Source of the DNA: Rhizopus sp. PT2906
Lineage: Eukaryota > Mucoromycota > Mucoromycetes > Mucorales > Rhizopodaceae
Assembly (NCBI GenBank): GCA_025529335.1
Contig: JAMYHX010000086.1
Span: 51,477-115,476, forward strand
Length of the DNA stretch: 64,000 nucleotides
Direction: 5' to 3'
The position numbers and the translations under genes were made by a program. This document shows, in pieces, positions 1 to 9,444 of the stretch; within the stretch, counting starts at the first letter, position 1, and the number at the start of each line of letters is the position of its first letter. A model generated the notes under the pieces. That model was not told the DNA's origin. It saw only the letters and a program-made list of their open reading frames with translations, and ran no database searches.

Positions 1-2415
1 TGAATTTGTTGTAGTCACCGGTGACTTGACAGACGCCAAAGACAGGAAAAGGATCACATCACAGCAGTATTTGGACGAATGGGATGTCTATCAACAAGCG
101 ATAAATGAAAAGGTGCGCGTGGATTGGTTTGATATACGTGGAAATCATGATTGTTTTGATTTGCCTTCTTGGAAATCACGAATCAATTATTATAGAACAC
201 ATGGTCAAAGTGCATCCCTAGTTGAGCAAGGTAAAGGCATCTACACCTGGCAGGTCAACAAAAAAATCGGAAATTATCAGTTTGTTGCTATAGACGCATG
301 GTAACCCCTCAATCTTTAATTTTGATGTTTTCTTATTCCTCACTTGTTTAGTCCTAAAAGAGGTCCTTCAAGGCCCCTCAACTTCTTTGGTTACCTTACG
401 TCAAGGACTATGGATAGGTTAGAAAAGGCATTAACATGGAAGCAGTTTAATCATACATTTGTGGTAATTTCTTTATTCATGTTCTCTCCTATTTCTCCCT
501 TTTATCGATACATTTTCTAGTTTTCTCATTATCCGACAACAACTATGGTCTTTGGAGTTTCCAATAAAGGAAGCACTTTTCGTGATCTGGCTAAACATTA
601 TAGTATCTATTTCTGTGGTCACCTACATAGACTAATAGCTGGTAAAATACAAAAAAAAAATGAAAATGTTGTCAACCGACCTCATTGCTCCCCCTTTTTT
701 TTTTCTTAGGCTTAGGTGATGTACTGCAGTCATATAACACAGTGACAAAGTCACTTGAGCTAGAACTCGGTGACATGAAAGAACATGGACTCTACAGAGT
801 TGTCGCAGTAGACCATGATCTCATTTCATTTACCGATCTCCAACTTCCCCTCAATCAAATACCTAAAAAGATATCCTCAAACAAGCATGACCTTGTCTAT
901 CCTATGGTCCAAGATGGTAACGTAACCAAGATTGTTTGGCCAGAACCTATTCACCCATCACCATCCATTCTGATTACCAATCCAAAGGATGCTCGTTATT
1001 CGATACCTAGCAAGGAGCCGCTATGGAGGATTCAGTCGAGCACACATATTCGATTTCTAATCTTTTCTGAGCTAGAGGATCCTACCCAACTCAAGGTCTC
1101 TGTATATATTGATGGTAACCCTCATCCTCATGAGGCTACATTTGTTCAAGATAAGTTATGGACAGCTCCATGGAACACATCTCTCCTTGATCCTCGTACA
1201 CATCACACTTTGACCATTTGTGCAGAAACGCCTGATGGTGTTAAAGGCGCATCGACCATTTTGTTTAGAGTTGACGGTCAGAGAATGAATATTGGTGGTG
1301 GGCCAGGAGAGTTTATTATTAAATCACACATGTCTAGTTTTGTAAGTCAGAGAGCCAAACTGAGCCCATCTGTCGAAAACGAAAAGAAAAAGAAAACTCA
1401 CGTTTGTTTACTTTAGCTACAATTTGTGACGTTCTTATGCATTATGACATTACTTATTGTGCTCATATTACCCAAACTCTTTGGGCCCAGCCAGGGCATG
1501 CAGGTCAAGCAGCACACGACTAATCTACTGTTGGCGATTCATACCATTAACGCATCAAGACCGTCTATATACTCTAGACTAAAGAGACAAATTCTCGTCT
1601 GGACCTATCGATTCCTACAGCTTCCTAGTGATCAACCTGCATTATGGTATGCTTCATTCGCTTATATCCTTTATCTGATGGTTGGCCCTTGGTTTCGCGC
1701 TGAATTCATTCCTTCCGCTGAGCATCCGCGTGATCGATACGGAACGTTTTATATGTGGGGCATGTCATTTGGTCAAGAGTGGGTACCGATTGCAGACACG
1801 TGGATGTTTGCAGCAGAACAGATATTCTTTGACGTCTTTGTCTTCTTCATTCTCCTCGTCTGGCAAGGTGCGGACGATGTATGTTGTACTATTTTTAGTA
1901 GTAGCAATAATCGTGCACTGAATCAGAATGCCTGGTTTAGAGGCTTGGAGGCTATTTATTGGCTCTGGAGATCAAGCGAGCTCGTGGCATTGGCATCCTT
2001 TTATGGCGGCATTTGGCCAACCTTGGTGCAAAATGTCTGTATCTACTGGATGATGCTCATTGGCGGATTTTTAGCGTTTGGTCGAAATGGGATATTGAGA
2101 AAGAAGAGGTTGCATAATATGATGAGGTTCGAAGGCTGTATAGGTTGTCAAGGAAACCAACAGAGCTCATTCAAGTCTCCAAGTACAACAGAAATAGTTA
2201 CACTGATCAAGGCAGATGGTACAATGAGTATTAATTCAACTGCGACAGGCACAACGACTACAACTACCATGGTGAAGTATATGCAGAATAAAGAAGATGT
2301 TTTACTAGTTGATCATCAGCAGATCAGCATGAATAGTGGCTGTAGTAGTGGAAATTCATCTTCGACACCATTTGACGGACAGATGAAGAGCAGGAAAAAA
2401 ACTTCAAAAACGTAG
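1..2415 (+). CDS. TMEM62: TMEM62-type metallophosphoesterase, 5' partial
   Basis: The window opens inside this gene (reading frame from base 2). Exons I can join in frame are 1-300, 352-463, 521-641, 710-1341 and 1417-2415, giving 720 residues with no start. The visible calcineurin-like phosphoesterase motifs are VVTGDLTD, RGNHD, FSHYP and CGHLHR in the first 150 residues. A beta-rich middle follows, then several hydrophobic segments from about 1426 to 2095, and a Ser/Thr-rich basic tail. This order (phosphatase domain, then membrane segments) is that of TMEM62, a poorly characterised membrane protein of animals and many fungi; the substrate is unknown. I considered whether it continues into the downstream membrane-protein exons and rejected that: the TAG at 2413-2415 is in frame and the next exons belong to another family. 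Confidence 0.85.
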
Positions 2416-2473
2416 TAACACAAGAATAAAAATTATTGTTTCTTTCTTTTCCCTTTGAACCTATTTGCTTGTG

Positions 2474-2508
<35 letters not shown>

Positions 2509-2522
2509 CTCTTTTTTCTTTT

Positions 2523-3536
2523 ATGTATCAAGACGAGAAGCTACCACCTTCAAATTATGCAATCATAAGGTGGTTTGGGTTCGATCAATTCATTCCCGAA
2601 GCGACAGTAACCTCTTACTGGGTGTCTTCAAAGGCATTTTTCATCATTCGCTTCATCACCACCCTTTATTCTACCATTGTCATTTGGACAGATATTGGAA
2701 TTACAGGGCCAGCTATGAAGTACTTTTTTGACATGTTCACTCACTTAACTTTCATTGGTCTCCATGCATACTTGGTTGTAAGTACAGTCTTTTTGTATTT
2801 GATGAAGTTTTTTAATATTACAAATAGACCTCCACTGTATACCACTTTCGATACTTGCATTCAAAAAGCTTAGATTTCTATTTTAATCAATTCACCATTC
2901 TTAATTATCTTTATGTTTACCTCTATCACACCGTGATCACTTTCAAGTAAGCTATTCTTTGCTTTATAGCCATCTTTTCTCTAATATATACAATATAGCA
3001 TTGTCACACCTGTTGTTTATTGGAGCATTCTACACGGTTCAGCCAGTAATGTATTTTTTATATTATGTAAGGATTTAGCTCACCTGCCTTTGTTCCACAA
3101 TAGCACCTGGTGTTTCTGCCTGGATAAATACCTCAGTTCACGGCGTTTCATTTTTCCTCATGATCTTTGATGTCATTCTCGGCAGACAAAAAGTGATCAT
3201 TCGTATGATCGTGCCTGTCTTGTTTACCGTGATCCTGTACATGTGTATGACATTCATCATTCACGCCACGTAAGTATTATGACAAACAAACAAAGACAAA
3301 TATTTAACCATTTTAAAAGCCAAGGATTTTGGGTATATCCATTTTTGGATTGGAGTCAGGGTGGACGCGCAGCAATATGGTATGTTGCTGTAGGCTTAAT
3401 TGTCGTTGCCTCCTTTTTCATTCAATGGTTGATTCACTTTGTTCGCGATTTCATTGCTCGAAAGACAGGTAAACAAGGACATGCAAGTCAAGTGGATGCT
3501 CAGAATAAGCTTGAAACTTCACTAGAAGAAGCTTAA
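2523..3536 (+). CDS. AIG1/FAR-17a-family membrane hydrolase
   Basis: Five exons (2523-2777, 2828-2946, 2999-3045, 3104-3269, 3320-3536) join in frame to 267 residues. The protein is almost entirely hydrophobic with about six membrane segments. It ends in a pattern typical of the AIG1/FAR-17a family (GFWVYPFLDW, compare GMWVYPFLE in human AIG1, from memory). In animals AIG1 and ADTRP are threonine hydrolases of fatty acid esters of hydroxy fatty acids. The two catalytic positions appear kept here: Thr in HLTFIG (exon 1) and His in SVHGVS (exon 4). I chose the start MYQDEK at 2523 because the in-frame upstream ATG at 2436 would translate a CT-repeat leader. It lies 107 bp downstream of the TMEM62 stop on the same strand. 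The fungal substrate is unknown. Confidence 0.82.
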
Positions 3537-3689
3537 GGCATAAACATATTGTAATCATGTATTTTATTTTATATATACACATATATATATATATGTACAA
3601 GTCTCTTTGTTATGTACTTTTATTACATGAACCCTGAATAGCCATTATCAACATAGGCATTATCATTACTACTATTATTATTGTTATTG

Positions 3690-6600
3690 TTATTGCCTAT
3701 TCATAGACTGATCTGGTAATAAATAAGCCATCCATTCATCCAATTCCATACTGCTGGGCATTGCCCAGAAAGGGTTATCTGGCCTGTTTCTAAACGTTGT
3801 CATTGGTGATTGTTGATAATGTTGAGTTGATATGACAGGGTTGTACTGTGTGTTATTCATAATCGGTAGAGGCGAGCCTAATAATAGGCTATCTGCTGCA
3901 TTAAACGACATACTATGCATTGGCTGTTGATACTGCATCATATCATTATGATTGCTACTACTGCCATTAGATATGGGCAATTCATTCATTGTTATCTGTT
4001 CATATTGTGGTAGATTAAACTGCCTTAATGAAAATGGATCTGTTTCTAGCAATAAGTTTGGGGCTGCTGTCTGTTGCTGGTGTTGTTGCTGTTGATTATA
4101 ATGAAGACCATTAATCCAGTCATCTGCTGATGAACATGACTGACTTGACGGTATGCAGCCTTCAGTATCAGAGAGCATGGCGATTGTGCTACCAGGATTA
4201 GACGATGTTTCAACGGGAGAAGAACAACGAGCAAGATGATGATTCACCGGCTCTTGATCAAATGCTTCCCGTGGCCCTTTTTTCTTTCGCTTTCGGTCAG
4301 GTTTAGTCGCATGTTTATCTTGTTGTATATCAATTCCACGCGCCTTTGCTAGTTCAAGAAGCAAAGCATGAAATTTAGAAGCGTTAAAGGACACCTTGGA
4401 GAGCCTTTCAACAACGTAGATAGCCTTTGCCAAATTTGATTTTGCAGCCTCTGCAATATCACGATCTTTGTTGGTAGCATTGTAAATGTGAATCAACGAA
4501 GCTGTAAATACTGGGTATATGGCAAAGTTCCAAGAGACGAGTAAAAAATCTCGGTAATGCATCTTTTCGGCAACCTCTATACAACATGTCGCTGCGTTTG
4601 TACATATATTCAGAGAAGACTGCGATGAACGATTGCCTTCATCATTCTCAATAAAGGGCCGGTGAAGAAGGATCAAGAGTGTATAGTAACTGAGATGAAT
4701 AATGGCTAAAAGACAAGATTAATTATTTTCTCAGTGCAATAATATCATTTTTACCTGACATAGACATAAGCGGTGCGTTTCCTTGAGCATTAGGTCTATG
4801 TGTGCTGTTGGAAAACTGTAATGAGGGAGGCAAAGCCGCTCTCCATTCTGACAGAGCCCTGTCCAAATAAGTAACAATTGCATCACTACCGTGTTCTTGG
4901 CTTTGCTTCTTGGCTAAAGGCGTATAAATGCCCTGGAGAATTTTGCCCAAGATTTCCGAAAGCTTGGCGATTTGCACAAAGGGTTGATAAAGAGGGATAC
5001 CCTCGCCTTTCACCTTCTTTGCTATATTCTTATCCAAGGATGGAAATGTCGGAATTGTCTGATCATGATCGTCCATCACTTCTTCCTGGCTTGCCAAATC
5101 TTTGGGATAGCTTTCATCACAATCGTCATCCAAGATCGTCTGAGGTTTACCCGTGGCTGCAGCAGACCATATATCAAGGATATAAGTTGACCACCATATT
5201 CGCTTACGCGCCTCTTTCTCGCTCTCGGGGATCGGCCATCGATCGCTTAATCGATGCAGTCCAACATGTTGTGCCTACATTGCAGTTTTTAATGACATAA
5301 TGATGGTATGTTTAGTTTCCCTTCCTTACCATACGAACTGCCTAGATAAATAAATAAATAAGAGAGCTAATTGGAGAGAGAGACACAACTTACCACACAA
5401 TTGAGCAGCCATGAACTTACGATCTTTTCATCCCAGCTTGTTCTGTTATTATTAGCAATGGCAATAGCTTGAATAGTCGATATGGATGGACAGTATCGAT
5501 CTTTTAAAAGTGTAATTACATTATCAAAGAGCTGCTCAGACCAGCCTTTCTTTAGTTCGATATGACTACAGTAAGGTATTTCATCACCAAACGACTTGCA
5601 GGTTTCAATATAACGAACTGCAGCGCCAAAGATAGAATTCAAAAGTGGTGCAGCGGGATACTGATTAATTTCTCCACGATACTGCTTCAAGAAGAGTATT
5701 TTGTTGAGTACAGGCAGTACTGGATGAATATAGGCAAAATATCTACTCTCTTTTCCTGATTAATATCAGTAGTATTAGCATTGTAAACATCTTACACTTT
5801 CAGCAAGGCGTCACTTGTCATTTTATCAACACCAGTCGCTCTGTATATCCAATCATTGATGCCCTTTATACTTTCTCCAGGATTCAATGCACCAAGACGC
5901 TGAAGTAGCTGTTGTTTTGATATATTAGGGCTAAATTCATACTCAAACATACTATCACCCAATCGCTTAAACCTCCTCCCGAGCCGATCATTGTTCACAT
6001 CAATTTTTCGCAGTATTGTAGGTAATGAGCTAAGTTCGCATACGTATCGCATGCTTCCTTCAGAGGCTATCGATAACAATTCTATTGGAATTGTATACTC
6101 TTGTCCGTTGTCTTCCTTGAGGGTGATCATGTTTTCAGTTGGGTCTTTGTCAAAGGCTCCGTCTTCACTATCTCGTCGTGTAACCCGTTCGGCACCTGGG
6201 GGTCTCGTATCACTGGATGCATAACCCTTCTCAGGGGGAGGTATACTGTCAGTCTTTTTGTGTGCCAATTCGTCCAACATGGTCTCCATTTTTTTTAATC
6301 TAGTTTCCAATACTTCAATATAACTGAGAGGGCAATATGTTAGTTTTTATCAAATATATATAACTTATTTTACCCTTTAGGTGGTCCACGTTTTTTCGCC
6401 CTATAGGATGTCAATATGGATTTATATGATTATTGTTTTTCTTATTTACGTGTGATTAAATGTGCATTCATAATGTGCACTTTGGCAATATTTGCATTTA
6501 TCAGCGAGACCAATTAGTTCACATTTTATCTTTTTTCGTCTACATACATCACTAAAAGGGTATATACCGTATAAATAAGGAAATGAAAAATTAAACATTG

Positions 6601-6786
6601 TATGTACCATGCTCTACTTGTACGTTTGCGTTTGTTTGGATGATCGTCCGGTTTTTCTGGCAACTGCATTGGATAATACATTGGATACGGATAGGGTTGT
6701 ATCGGTCTTAACGGTGGCAGATTATATGTTGGACTTCTCTTATAATCTGATGACATTATTCTATGATGAGAGTATGAATGATCCAT
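3690..6786 (-). CDS. Zn2Cys6 transcription factor with fungal_trans domain
   Basis: Eight exons (6786-6608, 6551-6450, 6400-6374, 6323-5796, 5745-5394, 5341-5330, 5274-4755, 4705-3690) join to 911 residues with all phases consistent. The zinc cluster is split by intron 1: CDVCRRKKIKCE followed by CKYCQSAHYEC, with six cysteines. Next come KKRGPPKG and a short coiled coil (YIEVLETRLKKME). The fungal_trans domain follows, with LKVRYFAYIHPVLPVLNK, AVRMAQHVGLHR and RKRIWWSTYILD. The C-terminal 200 residues are Gln/Asn/Ser-rich and probably an activation region. It should be a nuclear DNA-binding regulator; target genes cannot be read from the sequence. The RGPPKGYIE signature is widespread among zinc-cluster proteins I associate with Mucoromycota. 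Exons of 27 and 12 nt are described separately. Confidence 0.9.
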
Positions 6787-6883
6787 TCTAGCTGGAATAA
6801 CAGAGAAAGAGAGAGAAAAGTGTGTATGTGTGTGTGTTTAAAGAAGAAATTAATGACTAAAAAATTTGTTCCATGCACTTTTT

Positions 6884-6917
6884 CCCGAAATTATTGGCAC
6901 ACTTTAAAAAACACTAT
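6884..6917 (+). repeat. Left terminal inverted repeat of the IS630/Tc1-type element
   Basis: Begins CCCGAAATTATTGGCACACT and runs into a T/A-rich stretch ending ACACTAT. It matches the reverse complement of 8121-8153 except for one extra T and a final A/T difference. Confidence 0.85.
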
Positions 6918-7124
6918 TTTCTGACACACCTTCAAATTTAAATTCAGCACAAATAAAAATTATTTTTGGCACGGATTATTTGACGCACTTTGTGCCAAAC
7001 TTAAAGAGGTTGTTTATTGAAGCACACATCAAACTTTGAAGCTGAGTAGCGGCAGAAGCCCTTTAAGTCACTAAGAAGCACCTTATTGCAAGCTTCAGAG
7101 ATTCTACTAGTTAGAGTTTCATTA

Positions 7125-8115
7125 TCAAGAAGTTTTTGCTCTCCTCAATTTACCCTTAACAACGGACCAAAATTGTTCAATTGGATTTAATTCAGGTGAA
7201 TAAGGTGGGAGATAGACACATCCATAGCCATGTCTTGCTATATATTTTTCAATATCTTCCGCTATATGGATTGGATCATTATCCATCACAATGTAATTGC
7301 GTTTGGATTCCCCATGTTTATTGTTCTTCTTGCTGCAGCTCCATTTACTTTTCTTTGAAGATGCCATTAGTTTTCTTTGATATTAACAACACCCTATGGG
7401 GGAGATAGCACCCAATATGGTCGTTGCTTTTAGCTCTTGTCGTAGGCTGAACAACTTCGACTCAAATTCCTTTCTTTGACCAAGTCATGGTTCTTTTTAG
7501 GTTTATATGAAAAGCAGATTCATCAACAAGCACGCAATTACTTTCGAAATCCATGTCAGTTTTATTCCACTTTTGAACCCAAGTATATCTCTTTTCAATA
7601 CTTTCAGGGGAATTTCTTTCTTTTGAATGAAAGTATGCTTTTTTGAGAGTCAAAGCACATTTCTCGGTCATAAACCTATGAACTGCGCTCTTTGAGACCT
7701 TCAAGTCTTTAAACTCATTAGCGAGGCTTTCCATAGCTTGATCCAGAGTTGCAGAAGGGAGATATTTATACTCCCGCTCAAGAAAAGCTTGATGTTTGTC
7801 ATTTAAAGTGACAAGCCTTCCGGTTTTGATTTCATCTTCATTGGAGGCATTCTCTTCAGATCTTTTTTTTTGATCTTTTTCAAACCAGTTGTAAGCAATG
7901 CGATGAGGGATATTTAGCTATTTTACTACTGTCAAACCTTTCTCATATATCAAATAAAACAAGCGCTCTTTGATATCATCATAAACTCTGTAGGTTCCTT
8001 TTTCAACTTTCTTCTTGGAGAGCACTTCGCCTTTTTGAATATCGGAACTGACCTTTTGCTCGCGTTCGGGTGGTTTAAGGTCCAAATATTCATCAAAATT
8101 AGTAACGCTATCCAA
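7125..8115 (-). pseudogene. Broken DD34E transposase (Tc1/mariner-IS630)
   Basis: The reading runs from ATG at 8115. An N-terminal helix-turn-helix part includes NIPHRIAYNWFEKD and KVSKSAVHRFM. The first catalytic Asp is in VLVDESAFH, the second in YIVMDNDPIH, and the Glu in PELNPIEQFW; 34 residues separate the last two. Damage: a TAG at 7915-7917 interrupts the N-terminal half, a TGA lies at about 7462, and at least one frameshift separates 7462 from 7367, where the frame resumes at ASSKKSKW. The catalytic triad residues themselves are still readable. It cannot make an active enzyme as it stands, unless two of the breaks are read through. Intron explanations fit poorly because no paired splice sites surround the TAG. 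Confidence 0.85.
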
Positions 8116-8120
8116 AGGAT

Positions 8121-8153
8121 ATTGTGTTTTTTAAGTGTGCCAATAATTTCGGG
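8121..8153 (-). repeat. Right terminal inverted repeat of the IS630/Tc1-type element
   Basis: Read on the minus strand it starts CCCGAAATTATTGGCACACT, the same as the left end. It lies about 6 bp beyond the start codon region of the transposase remnant. Confidence 0.85.
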
Positions 8154-8357
8154 AGTAAATGTGAAAGAGGAATTGAAACTCCAAGGAAGAAATAAGTGTG
8201 CTAAAATTTAATTGGCCAGCCTAAAGAGCTTAAACACGTTTTGATTTAAATTGAGCTCTTCTCTTTCTCTCTCTCTCTCTTGTTCTTGGCGGTCAAGTAC
8301 ACACACACACACATAGATATAGAGGACATATACATATATATACATAAAAGCCACACT

Positions 8358-9419
8358 ATGTCTCTGCTAGACGCCATCTCTATTCTCTTGGTTACTATTA
8401 TATCTATTGTAAGTTTTATTATTGTATATAAACGGTGGTTTAATATAAAAGCATAGATTATTGGTTTTCTTTTATTATTTTCACCTAAACCAAGGCCAAG
8501 AACAGAAAACGAAAGATATTATCGAGATGCGTCATCAGAGAAGAGAAAACCTTTACCGGATCTATTCGATGAGCCCTCTGTCAAGTTGTCCTGTATTGTA
8601 CCTGCATATGATGAAAGTAAACGACTACCAAAGATGTTGAAGGAAACAGTTGAATTTTTAGAGCAAAAGAAAGAGATGGACAAGGATTATAGTTATGAGA
8701 TCATTATTGTGGATGATGGAAGTCGAGATAATACCATCGAGGTAGCCATGGGTTTTGCAAAGGAGCATCCGCATGTTGATATTCGTATTCTTGCTATGGA
8801 GAAAAATCGAGGGAAAGGAGGAGCAGTAACTCAGGTAATGAGATGATATACTCATGTATATATATATATATATGTATATATAATGTGCTAATGACCTTTG
8901 AAGGGAATCTTGGGTTGTCGTGGTGAACTTTGTCTGATGGTAGATGCTGATGGTGCAACTAAATTCTCCGATCTTGATAAGCTACTTGAAGAACTTGTTC
9001 ACATTCAAAAGGATGATTATGCTGTCGTTGTCGGATCAAGGTCTCATCTTGTATCTACTGAAGCTGTTGTCAAGAGATCATTCATTCGTAACTTGCTGAT
9101 GAGAGGCTTTCATCTACTAGTTTATATTCTCGGCATTCGCGGAATTGAAGATACTCAATGTGGTTTCAAGCTATTCACACGTAAATCAGCACAAATCATA
9201 TTCCCTAATATGCACGTCGAACGATGGATCTTTGACATTGAGTGTCTCATCATTGCTCAACAACAAAATATTCCTATTGCAGAAGTGCAAGTGACATGGC
9301 ATGAAATTGACGGTTCCAAAGTCAATCTGATGGTCGATTCTATAAAGATGGCAGTTGACCTGTTACTGATTAGACTTAATTACATCTTGGGTTTTTGGAC
9401 TGTCCGAAAGAAAAAATAA
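8358..9419 (+). CDS. ALG5: Dolichyl-phosphate beta-glucosyltransferase ALG5
   Basis: Three exons (8358-8408, 8457-8834, 8904-9419) give 314 residues, close to the usual 320-335. The N-terminus is one membrane anchor split by intron 1 (SILLVTIISI/IIGFLLLF). A GT2-family glycosyltransferase domain follows, with CIVPAYDES, IIVDDGSRDNT, NRGKGGAV, LMVDADGAT (DxD-type metal site) and IEDTQCGFKLF. ALG5 transfers glucose from UDP-glucose to dolichyl phosphate on the cytosolic face of the ER; the product feeds the last steps of N-glycan precursor assembly. ALG5 is preferred over DPM1 because of the N-terminal anchor and the GSRSHL/QCGFKLFTR wording. PMS1 begins 25 bp after the stop. Confidence 0.93.
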
Positions 9420-9444
9420 ATCTTTCTTTTTACAAAAAAAAAAA

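Larger units (their letters stand above)
6884..8153 (-). mobile_element. Degenerate Tc1/mariner-IS630 type DNA transposon
   Basis: Inverted ends at 6884-6917 and 8121-8153 (about 30 of 33 positions match) bracket a broken DD34E transposase on the minus strand. Total length is about 1.27 kb, normal for the superfamily. A clear TA target-site duplication is not present next to the 6884 and 8153 ends; similarity decays gradually outward (outer CACTTTTT versus CATTTACT), so the true ends may be a few bases further out. Subterminal copies of GGCAC/GCAC-containing motifs occur at about 6890-7010 (TTGGCACACTT, CAGACACACC-like, TTTGGCACGG, TTTGTGCCAAAC), as expected for transposase binding sites. The element sits between a transcription factor and ALG5, both read away from it. 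Confidence 0.85.

Noticed and set aside
2400..2560. TMEM62 and the downstream membrane protein as one gene
   Set aside because: No donor of the right phase joins them, the TAG at 2413-2415 is in frame, and the downstream exons match a separate family (AIG1/FAR-17a) with its own ATG.
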